From the NCBI RefSeq assembly GCF_902859935.1, contig NZ_CADIKI010000001.1, positions 62,001-126,000 on the forward strand: a stretch of 64,000 nt of DNA. Reading direction: 5' to 3'. Shown here piece after piece: positions 7,624 through 16,773 of the stretch. Within the stretch, counting starts at the first letter, position 1. Each line of letters begins with the position of its first letter. The translations under genes were made by a program, and so were the position numbers. The stretch is from Paraburkholderia fynbosensis (lineage in GTDB: Bacteria > Pseudomonadota > Gammaproteobacteria > Burkholderiales > Burkholderiaceae). Under the pieces are notes generated by a model. It was not told the DNA's origin. It was given only the letters and a program-made list of their open reading frames with translations, and did not search any database.

Positions 7624-10551
7624 TCAACTTGCGATCAGCTTCAGCCCCACCGGCAACGACTCGCCGAACACGCGGCCTTCGTCTGCGTTGTCGAGCTCGA
7701 CGCTCTCGCTCACCATCGTGATCCACGCGCGCGGCGCACTGGCTGCTTCGAGCCGGCGTACGACCGTCTGACGCAACTCGTCGGGCAGATCGCGTGAGCG
7801 GTCACCGGTCATGCGCGCGATCTGCACGGCGGCGAACGCCGCAGGGTCGACTTTCTTCCAGTCGAGCGCGAGGATCGTGGTCAGCCATGGTCCGGCGATC
7901 TCCGGCGGCACGACGCTATGCGCGCTGCCGTAGAACGGGCGCCGCGCGCCAATGCGCCCGACCGCCCACCAGCTCTGATGATTTTCAGCGGGCTTCTTCA
8001 GCCGCGTCAGCACCGACTCGCCGAGTTCGATCTTGCGTTCGACCGGAATGCGTTCGAGCGACGCGCTCAATCTAACCATATCGGCGAGGCCTGTTTTCGC
8101 GACATCGAACGGCAGCTTGTGACGCGACTGCGCGGCCGTCTGCAGGTACGCCATCGCATCGAGCACGCGCAGTTGCGCGCTCTCGCCGAGGCCGCCCGCG
8201 GCGCGGCGCCAGAGCGTCCACCACTCCGACCAGACCTGGCTGTCGTTGACGTATTGAATGCCGTCGTCGAACAGCGACCACAGCTGTTCGACGCGCCATT
8301 CATCGAGCGGATAGCCGAAGCCAGGCCGCACGCAATAGCCGGCGAGATTCAGCCAGAGCCGTTCGTGATCCGCGGAACGGCGGCGGCGCCGCGCGCGTTC
8401 CCACAGCGCGCCGAACAGTTCGCGCAGCAACGCGCTGTTCCAGCTTTCGCGCGGGCCGAGCAACTGTTCGAGTTGCGAGCGCAGCCGTTTGACTTCTTTC
8501 GGGTCGACGTTTTGCGCACGCGAACCGAAGCAGCGGTCGATCTGTTCGATCGCGCGCTCGGCCGCCGGATGACGGGCCGAGGCGGAGTCGGCGGGGAGAT
8601 GCACTCGCGCGTCCTCGCCGCGCAACTGGAATTCGAGCAGCCAGCGCTGCGCAGGATCGTCGCGTTCGATGCAGTGCACGTCGAGCGTGCCCACTTCGGT
8701 GAGCGACGTGGCGATCCGTACGAGGGTTTCGCGCGCGTTGCGCTCGCCGCGCGGTTGCACGACGGTGGCGATCGGCGGCAGGCGCACGAAGTCGCCGTCC
8801 GCCAGATCGATCAGTTCGCCGGCCTGATAAACCGTGTCCGCGCTCGAGGACACCAGATGAAAGCGCACCGGATGTCCGAGGCGCAATGCGAAGGTCCGAT
8901 CGGCGATCAGGATCTCGTGGCCTTCTTCGGTGCCGCGCGGCAGCAGGCAGATGCCGCGTTGCGCGGGTTCGGCCGTGGACTTGCCGTCGGCGCCGCCGTC
9001 GAGCACGAGGAAGTAGCTGCGCGGCGAGCCGCCGCCGATTTTCGGCGCGTTGCCCGCGCGCGCCAGCGAATACGCGACCGCGCCGCGCGCGACGGCCACA
9101 TCGGGATTGTCGTTGTGCAGCACGTTGAGCGGGGCGCCGCGCCACATGCCGAGGGTATCGGCGAGACGTTGCGTGAGCGCTTGCGCACGGAAGACGCCGC
9201 CGTTCAGGAGAAGGGTGTCGGGTACGGGAAGGGCCTCGTCGGTGCCTGCGCCGCCGCTGGGTGCGCCGTTTTCACCGGATGCACCGCCGACGTCAGGGGC
9301 GCCGCCTGCGCGAAAACGCGTGCTCTCATCAGCCCCGCTACCCAGCGCCTTGCGCGACTGCGCCGCGAACCGGCTCAAAAACGCCGCGATATGCCGCGTG
9401 ACCGCTGCATCGGTCGCATAGGGCAGGCCGAACTCGACGATCGCGCCGCGCGGCCTGCCTGGCCGTTCGTGCGACGCCACCGCCGGAAAAAACCCCTCGA
9501 CGATGACGCGCTCGACCTCGTCACGCGTCACTTGCGCGGTACGTGCACCGCCGATCAGCTTCGACCCCGCGCCGAGCAACGTGATCGAAGCCGAATCGGG
9601 CGCCTGCGGGCCGAGCAGTTGTTCTTTCGCGCTGCGGCAGCGCTCGACCAGCTGCGACAGGCTCGCCGCCGATAAACGTGAATTCGGCGTGCGCGCATCG
9701 CCACCCGGCAGCCGTGCCTCGACCAGATGCGCGAGCGCAAGATCCATATTGTCGCCGCCGAGCATCAGATGATTACCCACGCCGATGCGCGTGAGTTGCG
9801 GCTCGCCGTCTTTCATGCCCACTTCGATCAGCGTGAGGTCGGTGGTGCCGCCGCCGACGTCACAGATCAGCACGAGGCGCGTGTGCGCGAGCTCGCTCGC
9901 AAGCTGCTCGCGATGATGAAACAGCCAGTCGTAGAACGCCGCCTGCGGCTCTTCGAGCAGCCGCAGCTCAGGCAGACCGGCGAGACGCGCCGCTTCGACG
10001 GTCAGCGCGCGCGCACCTTCGTCGAACGACGCCGGCACCGTGAGCACGACGTCCTGCTGTTCGAGCGGAGCGTCGGGGAAGCGTTGATTCCACGCGGCGC
10101 GCACGTGCGCGAGATAACTCGCGCTCGCGTCGACGGGCGAGACTTTGCGGACATCGTCGGCGGCGCCCCACGGCAGGATCGGCGCCACACGGTCGACCGA
10201 CGCGTGCGACAGCCAGCTTTTCGCGCTCGTCACGAGCCGCCCCGGCACCTGCGCGCCCAGCACGCGCGCGAGCCGGCCGATCACGACGGGCGGCGGCGCG
10301 TGCGCGGCTGCGCGATCCGCCGTGGACCACGGCAATTGCAGATCGCCCGCGCTCAGCTCGCCCGCGCCCGCGTGATAGCGCACCGAGGGCAGCAGCGGCC
10401 GCGCGGCGACCTCGCCGGGACTCACCAATTGCTCGATCTCGAACACCCGGATCAGCGCAGCGCCGTCCTGTGCGCCGGCCTGCGCATAGGCGAGCACCGT
10501 GTTGCTGGTGCCCAGATCGATGCCGACGCTGTAGCGCTTCATCTCGCTCAC
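7624..10551 (-). CDS. Hsp70-like ATPase with C-terminal DUF3731-type region
   Basis: Large non-canonical Hsp70/actin-fold ATPase (about 972-975 residues). The ATPase motifs are intact: GIDLGTSNT near residues 7-15, DVGGGTTD near 228-235, and LLNGGVF near 445 for adenosine binding. Residues about 401-437 are a Gly/Ser/Ala-rich insertion before the adenosine motif. The normal DnaK substrate domain is not apparent; the long C-terminal part resembles the DUF3731 extension known with such Hsp70s. GTG 10551 or ATG 10542 can be the start. It is the last gene of a coupled operon, 9 bases after the second Hsp70 gene. A chaperone or regulatory ATPase role is inferred; the client is unknown. Confidence 0.88.
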   Translation of the reverse strand: MSEMKRYSVGIDLGTSNTVLAYAQAGAQDGAALIRVFEIEQLVSPGEVAARPLLPSVRYHAGAGELSAGDLQLPWSTADRAAAHAPPPVVIGRLARVLGAQVPGRLVTSAKSWLSHASVDRVAPILPWGAADDVRKVSPVDASASYLAHVRAAWNQRFPDAPLEQQDVVLTVPASFDEGARALTVEAARLAGLPELRLLEEPQAAFYDWLFHHREQLASELAHTRLVLICDVGGGTTDLTLIEVGMKDGEPQLTRIGVGNHLMLGGDNMDLALAHLVEARLPGGDARTPNSRLSAASLSQLVERCRSAKEQLLGPQAPDSASITLLGAGSKLIGGARTAQVTRDEVERVIVEGFFPAVASHERPGRPRGAIVEFGLPYATDAAVTRHIAAFLSRFAAQSRKALGSGADESTRFRAGGAPDVGGASGENGAPSGGAGTDEALPVPDTLLLNGGVFRAQALTQRLADTLGMWRGAPLNVLHNDNPDVAVARGAVAYSLARAGNAPKIGGGSPRSYFLVLDGGADGKSTAEPAQRGICLLPRGTEEGHEILIADRTFALRLGHPVRFHLVSSSADTVYQAGELIDLADGDFVRLPPIATVVQPRGERNARETLVRIATSLTEVGTLDVHCIERDDPAQRWLLEFQLRGEDARVHLPADSASARHPAAERAIEQIDRCFGSRAQNVDPKEVKRLRSQLEQLLGPRESWNSALLRELFGALWERARRRRRSADHERLWLNLAGYCVRPGFGYPLDEWRVEQLWSLFDDGIQYVNDSQVWSEWWTLWRRAAGGLGESAQLRVLDAMAYLQTAAQSRHKLPFDVAKTGLADMVRLSASLERIPVERKIELGESVLTRLKKPAENHQSWWAVGRIGARRPFYGSAHSVVPPEIAGPWLTTILALDWKKVDPAAFAAVQIARMTGDRSRDLPDELRQTVVRRLEAASAPRAWITMVSESVELDNADEGRVFGESLPVGLKLIAS

Positions 10552-10560
10552 GCAGGCACG

Positions 10561-12408
10561 TTACGCCGACGCGCTGCCGCGCACGTCGAACTCGACTTTC
10601 CAGCGTTCGTCGGAGCCGCGCGGCATCGCTTCCAGTTCGAGCGTGCCCGCTTCGGTGACGCGCGCATGCAGCTTCACCGGCACGACTTCACCGGCGGTAC
10701 GGCCGGCGGCGGGCAGCGTCGCCTGGATTTCCTCGAGTTCCTGCAATTCCTCGGGACCCCAGAAGTCGAGCAGCGTGCCGACCTGATCCTGACGACGCAC
10801 CGACGACCCGAAGAAGCGGAAGTGCACCGGCTCGCCAACCACGAGACCGAATTCCTGCGCGGGCAACTCAGCCTCGGTGCCTTCCTCCATGCCGAACGGC
10901 GCGACGCACAGCGCCTGCACCGGCGGCTCGAGCCCGGGCACGGCCGGCATCGCCGATTCGATTGCGATGTAGTACGCGCGCGCGGTGCCGCCGCGAATCC
11001 GCACGCCCTGGCCGCGTCGCACGTAGCCGTAGTAGGCCGCGCCGCGCGCGACCGCGAGATCGAGGTCCGCGCCTTCGAGCAGGCGCGCCGGCGCCGCGCC
11101 TTCCGCCGTGAGCCATTGGTTGAGCGTGCCCATGATGCGCTCGACCAGCAGCGGCGACTTGAACACGCCGCCGTTGAACAGCACGGCGGTGGGGTGCAGG
11201 AAGCTCGCGCCTTCGACCGCGTGATCGCGCAAGCCTTCGATTTCGGCAAGCGCGCCGACCTGACGGCCGAGGAACGCCGCCAAATGCCGCGTGATGCCCG
11301 CGTCCTGCGCGTACGGCAAGCCGAGTTGCGTCAGACCGACGCGCGCGCGGCTGACCGGCCGGGCCGCGCTGTCCACCTGCGGGAAGAAGCCTTCGAGGAT
11401 CGTCTGCGTCAACTCCGCGCGCGTCAGTTCGGTGCGGATCGAGCCGCCGATCAGCTTCGAGCCGCGGCTCGGCACGACGAGCGGCACCGCATCGGTGGCG
11501 GGGTCGCTGAGCAGCGTTTCCTTGGCCGAGCGGCACGCGTAGGTGAGGGCGCGCAGTTGCCACGCGTCGGCCTGGGTGCCTTGGGCCGCGAGCTTGCGCG
11601 CGACCACGTGTGCGAGCGCGAGGTCCATGTTGTCGCCGCCGAGCAGGATGTGTTCGCCGACCGCGATGCGATGCAGTTCGAGATTGCCGTCGCGCTCGAT
11701 CACCGCGATCAGCGAGAGGTCGGTCGTGCCGCCGCCCACGTCGACCACGAGGATGATGTCGCCGACCTTGACCTGCTTGCGCCAGCCGCCGGCGCTCTTC
11801 TGAATCCAGCTATAGAGCGCGGCTTGCGGTTCCTCGAGCAGCGTCATGCGGCTAAAGCCCGCAGCCTCGGCGGCTTCGGCGGTCAACTCGCGCGCGGCCG
11901 GATCGAACGAGGCGGGGATCGTCACCGTGATGTCCTGGTCGGCAAACGGCGCGTCCGGATGTGCGTGGTCCCAGGCTTCGCGCAGGTGCGTCAGATAGCG
12001 CACCGAGCTTTCGAGCGGCGACACGCGCGCGACTTCGGGCGGTGCGTCGTTGGGCAGAATCGCCGCGCGGCGATCGACGCCCGGATGGCACAGCCAGCTC
12101 TTCGCGCTCGACACGAGCCGGATCGGCGTGGCCGCGCCGCGGCTGCGGGCGAACTCGCCGACCGCGAACTCGCGCTGGCCGGTCCAAGGCAGATAGAGAT
12201 CGCCCGAGGCCAGTTCGTCCGGATGCGGCAGATAGAGGAAGGAGGGCAGCAGATCGAGGTTATCGATGGCGCCGGGGCCGGTCAGTTGGGCGATCGGCAG
12301 CACGCCCTGGGTGGTTTTTTCGCCGTCGCTCGCGCTCGTGTCCACGTAGGACAGCGCGCAGTGCGTAGTGCCGAGGTCGATGCCGATCGAATAGCGTGCG
12401 TCGCTCAC
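10561..12408 (-). CDS. Hsp70-like ATPase
   Basis: A 615-residue Hsp70-family protein. The three nucleotide-site motifs are GIDLGTTHC at the N-terminus, DVGGGTTDLSL in the middle and LFNGGVF later, so ATP binding should be intact. The C-terminal portion is short and does not look like a full DnaK peptide-binding domain plus lid. It starts with GTG at 12408, whose GTGA overlaps the stop of the DUF2760 gene by 4 bases, a sign of translational coupling; the second Hsp70 begins 9 bases after its stop. No DnaJ or GrpE gene is nearby. The paralogous pair may act as one machine, which is inference. Confidence 0.9.
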   Translation of the reverse strand: MSDARYSIGIDLGTTHCALSYVDTSASDGEKTTQGVLPIAQLTGPGAIDNLDLLPSFLYLPHPDELASGDLYLPWTGQREFAVGEFARSRGAATPIRLVSSAKSWLCHPGVDRRAAILPNDAPPEVARVSPLESSVRYLTHLREAWDHAHPDAPFADQDITVTIPASFDPAARELTAEAAEAAGFSRMTLLEEPQAALYSWIQKSAGGWRKQVKVGDIILVVDVGGGTTDLSLIAVIERDGNLELHRIAVGEHILLGGDNMDLALAHVVARKLAAQGTQADAWQLRALTYACRSAKETLLSDPATDAVPLVVPSRGSKLIGGSIRTELTRAELTQTILEGFFPQVDSAARPVSRARVGLTQLGLPYAQDAGITRHLAAFLGRQVGALAEIEGLRDHAVEGASFLHPTAVLFNGGVFKSPLLVERIMGTLNQWLTAEGAAPARLLEGADLDLAVARGAAYYGYVRRGQGVRIRGGTARAYYIAIESAMPAVPGLEPPVQALCVAPFGMEEGTEAELPAQEFGLVVGEPVHFRFFGSSVRRQDQVGTLLDFWGPEELQELEEIQATLPAAGRTAGEVVPVKLHARVTEAGTLELEAMPRGSDERWKVEFDVRGSASA

Positions 12409-12989
12409 AGTTCCACCTCCGCCGGTGCGATGACCTTGGCGTTGTGGCTCTCGGCGACTTTCGGCAGACGAACCTCGTCGACGCGCCAGCCGCGATGGCT
12501 GATGCTGCCGTTGAACGGCGCTTTTCCGACGACATTTCCGGTCAGGCGGATCGAACTCGCGTCGAAACCTTCGACGAGCGTGACGCGCGCGCCTTCGGCT
12601 TCGTCGCGCACCGGGCGGATCGTGAAATGCTCGCGCAGCGTCGCGCGGCAGCCGTCGTGGACGAGGCGCGCGGCGGCGCCGATGTCGGCGTCGCTGTAGT
12701 TCTTGATGTCTTCTTCGACGAAATCGATGAAGCGCGCGTCGCGTTGCAGCAGGCCGAGCAGTTGCAGCGCGGCATCGGGGCTGGCTTCCTTTAGCGTTGG
12801 GGCGGGTTGCGGCGCGGGAGCCGGGGTCGGTGCCTGCGTCGGCGCACTTGCGCCCGCGGTTTCGCCCAGGGTTTCGCCTCTACGCAGACGCAGCACGCCG
12901 GCGGCGAATTCGCCATCGCCGAGGATGCTGAAAAACGTGCCGACGGCAAGTGAAATCCTGCCGAGGAAGGATGGGTTCGAATCGGTCAT
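12405..12989 (-). CDS. DUF2760 family protein
   Basis: A 194-residue protein matching the DUF2760 family, known as a companion of Hsp70-like genes in proteobacteria. A short N-terminal helix (ISLAVGTFFSIL) is followed by a Pro/Ala-rich linker at about residues 47-68 and then the conserved domain (QLLGLLQRDARFIDFVEED onward, to SHRGWRVDEVRLP). A textbook AGGAG lies 7 bases before ATG 12989. It is the first gene of the operon and overlaps the following Hsp70 by 4 bases. The biochemical role is not known; co-transcription suggests it works as an adaptor or client-recognition partner of the Hsp70 pair. Confidence 0.85.
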   Translation of the reverse strand: MTDSNPSFLGRISLAVGTFFSILGDGEFAAGVLRLRRGETLGETAGASAPTQAPTPAPAPQPAPTLKEASPDAALQLLGLLQRDARFIDFVEEDIKNYSDADIGAAARLVHDGCRATLREHFTIRPVRDEAEGARVTLVEGFDASSIRLTGNVVGKAPFNGSISHRGWRVDEVRLPKVAESHNAKVIAPAEVEL

Positions 12990-13303
12990 AAATGCTCCTG
13001 AGGTGCTCTGTTAAAGGACGAGCTGTCCTGGCTGCGCCGCACGCGACGGGCCGCGTAGACCTTGGCTGGGCCTGCTCGGGCCGCCGTCGTGCAGGTTTGC
13101 GAAGGCCGGCGGCAAGCTTGCAGCCGGTAGTGATTCAGCGGCAATCGCGGCGCGTGCGACGCGCGCAAAAGCCGTATTTTGCCTCGCGGCGCGCCCGACG
13201 CGGACAAAGGCGGCCATTCTAGCGGGCAATCGGGCGAGATTGGCAGGTTGTTGCGAGGTGGGCGGACTCGTCTAAAGCCGCTCTCCCGTCACACAATCTC
13301 GCG
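12990..13303. other. intergenic, no gene seen
   Basis: About 310 bases between the start of the DUF2760-Hsp70 operon and the 3' end of the recombinase gene. It must hold the operon promoter, but I see no convincing -35/-10 pair, hairpin or open frame with a ribosome site. Confidence 0.5.
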
Positions 13304-14527
13304 TCATTGCGCATTGCCCGGTTCATCGTCTTTGCTCGTGCCCGCATCCCAATTCATTCGGTGACGATTAACGGTTTCCTTGTGCCGCGCGTCATCTTCC
13401 GTGTGCAGATAAAGACTCGTCGTATTGAGCGACACGTGTCCGAGGTTGTCGCGGATGGTGCGCAGGTCGACGCCCCCATCGGCCTGATGGGAACCTGCGG
13501 TGTGGCGCAGCCAGTGAGCCGACGCCCGTTCGAGTTCATCGGCGCGATCGCCGAACTCCGGACCTCGCGCGCGCAGCCACGACGCCGCGCCGCTGAAAAT
13601 GCCCTTGATCGCGTCATGGATCGCGGAGCGCGACAGACAGCGGTTTCTGCCCTTGAACGGAATCACGAGCGGCGTTTCCTCGGAGCGGGTGGGCAGGGCG
13701 GCGAGACCATTCTGGGTCCGGTAGCTGCGTAACTCCTCGACCAGTTCGGCCGAGACGGGGACGATGCGCTCCTTGTCGCCCTTGCCCAGCGTTTCCAGCC
13801 ACCATTGATCTTTGCCGTCCGCGCCGAGCCTGCGAAAAAAGCTGCCCATCTGGCCGCCGGCGACTTCGGAGATCCGCATGCCCTGCAGATAGAACAGCGT
13901 GGTCAGCCAGCGGCAGCGTGCGTAGTAGGCGCGTTGCGCGTCGGTGTCCTGCGGCAGTTGTTCGACGAAGAGCTTCACTTCATCCCAAAGCGACGTCGAC
14001 AGATAGCGCGTGACGCGCGGCGCCGAGCGTTTGGCCCGTTGCCGCAGCAAGGCCATCGGATTGCCGCGCAAATAGCCGGCGTTGACCAGCCACGTGAACA
14101 TCGCGTTCAGGATGATCAGCGCCTGCCGCTGGCTGGCCGGCGACAGCGGCCCGTTGAACGGCCGCCAGCGCTCGTCGCCGCGCGGATATTTGCCGCCGTT
14201 GGCCGATACCCAACGGCTGGCGGGCTGTGGATTCACGAGAAACGTCTTGAACCCCAGCAGATCCTCGTGCGTCAGCGACGATAGCGGCTTGCCCAGTTGC
14301 ACGACCGCCCACAGCAGCAGCCGCTCGGCTTCCTTGCGGTAGTTGTCGAAGGTGGTTTTCGTGTCGGCGTAATTCGATAGCCATGCGCGCACGGCATCCA
14401 GATCGTTGCGGGCCGAGAGCTGGGAATTCTCGATCGCGCCGCGATTGGTGCCGTCGCGGCCATCGAGACTTTCCGGCACAGCGAGCGATTCGACGGGCTG
14501 CACAGTGGCTAGTTGGGCATTGGGCAC
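13304..14527 (-). CDS. tyrosine recombinase / integrase
   Basis: A 407-residue site-specific recombinase of the phage-integrase family. The N-terminal SAM-like core-binding domain spans about residues 45-170. The catalytic domain has the full set: Arg in QGMRISE, Lys in LGKGDKER, the H-x-x-R box in SAHWLRHTAG, His in LGHVS and the nucleophile Tyr in TSLYLH. The start is GTG 14527, with GGAG about 10 bases upstream; no in-frame ATG is near. No other phage, transposon or att-like features surround it. It is divergent from a KfrA-like gene across a 165-base AT-rich palindromic region. It may be a domesticated recombinase rather than a live prophage integrase. Confidence 0.9.
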   Translation of the reverse strand: MPNAQLATVQPVESLAVPESLDGRDGTNRGAIENSQLSARNDLDAVRAWLSNYADTKTTFDNYRKEAERLLLWAVVQLGKPLSSLTHEDLLGFKTFLVNPQPASRWVSANGGKYPRGDERWRPFNGPLSPASQRQALIILNAMFTWLVNAGYLRGNPMALLRQRAKRSAPRVTRYLSTSLWDEVKLFVEQLPQDTDAQRAYYARCRWLTTLFYLQGMRISEVAGGQMGSFFRRLGADGKDQWWLETLGKGDKERIVPVSAELVEELRSYRTQNGLAALPTRSEETPLVIPFKGRNRCLSRSAIHDAIKGIFSGAASWLRARGPEFGDRADELERASAHWLRHTAGSHQADGGVDLRTIRDNLGHVSLNTTSLYLHTEDDARHKETVNRHRMNWDAGTSKDDEPGNAQ

Positions 14528-14582
14528 GGTTTGAGGGCTCCAGATTGCGAGGAAAACGCCAAATCAGTCGACTATAGATAAT

Positions 14583-14610
14583 ACACGACATTATAGTACT
14601 AATGTCGTGT
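14583..14610. promoter_or_regulatory. perfect 11-bp palindrome, probable operator
   Basis: ACACGACATTA at 14583-14593 is mirrored exactly by TAATGTCGTGT at 14600-14610 with a 6-base spacer. An outer 9-bp inverted repeat (GATAATACA 14577-14585 and TGTATTATC 14649-14657) and a second AATGTCG at 14623 accompany it. All lie in the AT-rich gap between two divergent genes. KfrA proteins are known to bind repeats in their own promoter, so this is the natural operator; a recombination site for the adjacent tyrosine recombinase is the alternative. Confidence 0.7.
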
Positions 14611-14692
14611 TTGAAATGCGTGAATGTCGCATTGCTCGCGATTTACGTTGTATTATCAACACATTCCTTCTTTTTAGGGTTGCCCCGCGCCG

Positions 14693-15754
14693 ATGACACT
14701 CGAATCCGACATTGAAGCTGTTCGAGAACACGCCGCCGACACGCAAGCGCTGTATCGCGAGGTTTGCGCGCTGATGTTCTTCCGATACGGCGAAACGCCG
14801 ACCGCCAACCGGCTCTACCAACTAGTGCGCAAAGGCAGCATGAGCGCGCCGGCCAAGGCGCTGCGCGACTTCTGGGTCGAAGTGCGCGAAAAGACCCGCG
14901 TCGACGTCGGCCGTCCGGACTTGCCACCCGAGGTCGCCAAGGCCGCGGGCGAACTGGCCGCCAACCTGTGGCGGCTGTCGAGCGACGCAGCGACGGCCGC
15001 GCTGGACGTATTCAGGCAGGACGCGCAGTCGGACATCGCCGCCGCTCGCCGGCAGGCGCAGGACATGGAAGCGCAGCGCAATGACGCGGTGCTGAAAGCT
15101 GATCAGGCCGCCAGCAGCGCCGCCGCGCTGGGCCAGCAGATCAGCGGGCTTGAAGCGCGCCTCGTCGAACTCCAAACAGCCAACGACATGCTGAGCAGGC
15201 AACTCGCTGTCTCGAAGGACGAAATCTCGGCAGGCGCAGCCGCACTGGCGGACGCACGACGCGACTTCGCCGCGGAGCTGGCCAAACTGCGTCAGTCGCA
15301 CGATCTGAACGAACAGCGGCTGGCGGCGACCGAAAAGCGTGCCTTGCTTGAAATTGAGAGCGAACGGGCGGCGGCCAGCCGCGCGCGCAAGGAACTGCAA
15401 GCGGCCAATGAACGGATCGCGTCACTGGAGACCGAGCATCGCTCGGAGCGCGACGCCTTGCGCGATGGGCTCGCCACCGCGAAGGCCGAACTGGCTGCGG
15501 CGAAATCGCGATATGCGGCGATCGATGCGCAGCTGGCAGAAAAGGATGCGCTGCTCGTTGAGCGGATTGCCTCGACGGACCTGCTTCGCCAGCGTCTTGA
15601 AACGATGTCGAGGCGATTGGAAACGGCGCGCACCGAGCCCGCCGCTGGACGCCCTGCTCGCCGTTCCCGCGCGAAGGCCGAGCCTCAGGCGCGTGGGTCG
15701 GTCCGTTTTTCGGGTGGGCCGTTCGTCAAACGCCCGCCAGGCGACAAGCGATGA
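14693..15754 (+). CDS. KfrA-like coiled-coil DNA-binding protein
   Basis: A 353-residue protein with an N-terminal KfrA-type DNA-binding domain (about residues 1-95, including TPTANRLYQLVRKGSM) followed by a very long Ala/Glu/Arg/Leu-rich coiled coil (about 95-320) and a basic, proline-containing tail. KfrA of broad-host-range plasmids is an autoregulated DNA-binding protein with the same architecture that helps plasmid maintenance. Here the gene sits next to a tyrosine recombinase among metabolic genes. The palindrome at 14583-14610 in its upstream region is the likely binding site. Whether it organises DNA, regulates the recombinase, or both is not known. Confidence 0.85.
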   Translation: MTLESDIEAVREHAADTQALYREVCALMFFRYGETPTANRLYQLVRKGSMSAPAKALRDFWVEVREKTRVDVGRPDLPPEVAKAAGELAANLWRLSSDAATAALDVFRQDAQSDIAAARRQAQDMEAQRNDAVLKADQAASSAAALGQQISGLEARLVELQTANDMLSRQLAVSKDEISAGAAALADARRDFAAELAKLRQSHDLNEQRLAATEKRALLEIESERAAASRARKELQAANERIASLETEHRSERDALRDGLATAKAELAAAKSRYAAIDAQLAEKDALLVERIASTDLLRQRLETMSRRLETARTEPAAGRPARRSRAKAEPQARGSVRFSGGPFVKRPPGDKR

Positions 15755-16069
15755 ACGCCGCCAAGCAGTGGATGCGATGGCGGCGGCGTTCAGCATGTTG
15801 ACGGTGGCGGGATTCGCCTGCGCCGTCTTGCATTCCGCCTGCGTGTCACGACGCTGGCAATGCGCCCCGCAGTGATGCGGTCGATCTGTGCGAAGTCAAA
15901 TGTTGTCCAAGTTGATTCCGATACTCCAGTGTTTTATGGCGCGGCCTATTTCCAGGTCGCGGCAGCGCTCCAAGTGGTTACCTTGAATTAGGCAAAACCG
16001 GTCATTTCATCAAGCCAGTCGAGCCTTTAATCTGCACTCGGGTCAATCATCAACGGAAGGACGGAACTC
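15755..16069. other. intergenic, no gene seen
   Basis: About 315 bases between the KfrA-like gene and the azoreductase. Nothing beyond a ribosome site (GGAAGGACGGAA just before 16070) could be supported; no terminator hairpin with T-tract is visible. Confidence 0.5.
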
Positions 16070-16768
16070 ATGAAGATCATGCACGTCGACGCCAGCGCGA
16101 AACGCGAGCGCTCCAACTCCCGCGCATTGAGCCGCTATTTTCTGGAACGCCTGCGCGAAGAGCGCGTGGACCTCGAAGTCGACTACCTGGACGTCACGGT
16201 CGATACCCCGCCGCACGTCACCGAAGCTTTCGCGATCGCGACCTACACCCCCGCCCACGAACGTACGGCGGCGATGAAGGCGACGCTGGCGGCATCGGAT
16301 GCGCTGTGCGAGCGGCTGCTCGCCGCCGATGCGCTCGTTTTTGCAATGCCGATGTACAACTGGTCGATGCCCTCCGCATTCAAGGCGTACATCGACAGCG
16401 TCACGCGCACCGGCCTCACCTACGTGCACTCAGAAGATGGCCACACCGTCGGGCAACTCGTGCGACACAGGGCGCTGTTCATCACGAGCCGCGGTGCGGA
16501 CTTGCGCGCGGGCTCGCCCTACGAATCGATGGATGCGCTCACGCCGGCGTTGAAAGCGGCTTTTGGCTTCCTCGGTGTCGCGAGTCCGACTTTCGTCGAT
16601 GCGCAGCCGCTGCAGTTTGCGAACCTCCAGGCGCGCGCGGACGCACTCGAACGGGCGCGCATGGAATTGGCCGAGGTGGCGGCAAATTGGGCGAAGCAGG
16701 TTCACGCAACCCCGCACGCTCGCGCCGCCGATCCGAACAATGAAGTCATGACGCTTTGTCAGGAGTAA
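16070..16768 (+). CDS. azoR: FMN-dependent NADH-azoreductase-like flavoprotein
   Basis: A 232-residue flavodoxin-like quinone/azo reductase that transfers two electrons from NAD(P)H via FMN. Diagnostic segments are HVDASAKRERSNS for the FMN phosphate loop and PMYNWSMPSAFKAYID for the isoalloxazine site; SRGAD later is also typical. The C-terminus after about residue 205 is a little longer than usual. A purine-rich ribosome site precedes ATG 16070. The stop overlaps the ribosome site of the following secreted cupin gene, so the two are co-transcribed, suggesting a joint detoxification or redox role. The natural substrate, probably a quinone, is not known. Confidence 0.88.
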   Translation: MKIMHVDASAKRERSNSRALSRYFLERLREERVDLEVDYLDVTVDTPPHVTEAFAIATYTPAHERTAAMKATLAASDALCERLLAADALVFAMPMYNWSMPSAFKAYIDSVTRTGLTYVHSEDGHTVGQLVRHRALFITSRGADLRAGSPYESMDALTPALKAAFGFLGVASPTFVDAQPLQFANLQARADALERARMELAEVAANWAKQVHATPHARAADPNNEVMTLCQE

Positions 16769-16773
16769 ACGCA

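Noticed and set aside
9727..12699. 990-codon open frame on the + strand
   Set aside because: It is antisense to the two Hsp70-like genes, is Arg/Gly/Ala/His-rich, and has no family motif; typical of high-GC shadow frames.
13304..15754. Prophage or integrative element around the tyrosine recombinase
   Set aside because: No tRNA, direct repeat, phage structural or transfer genes are seen on either side.
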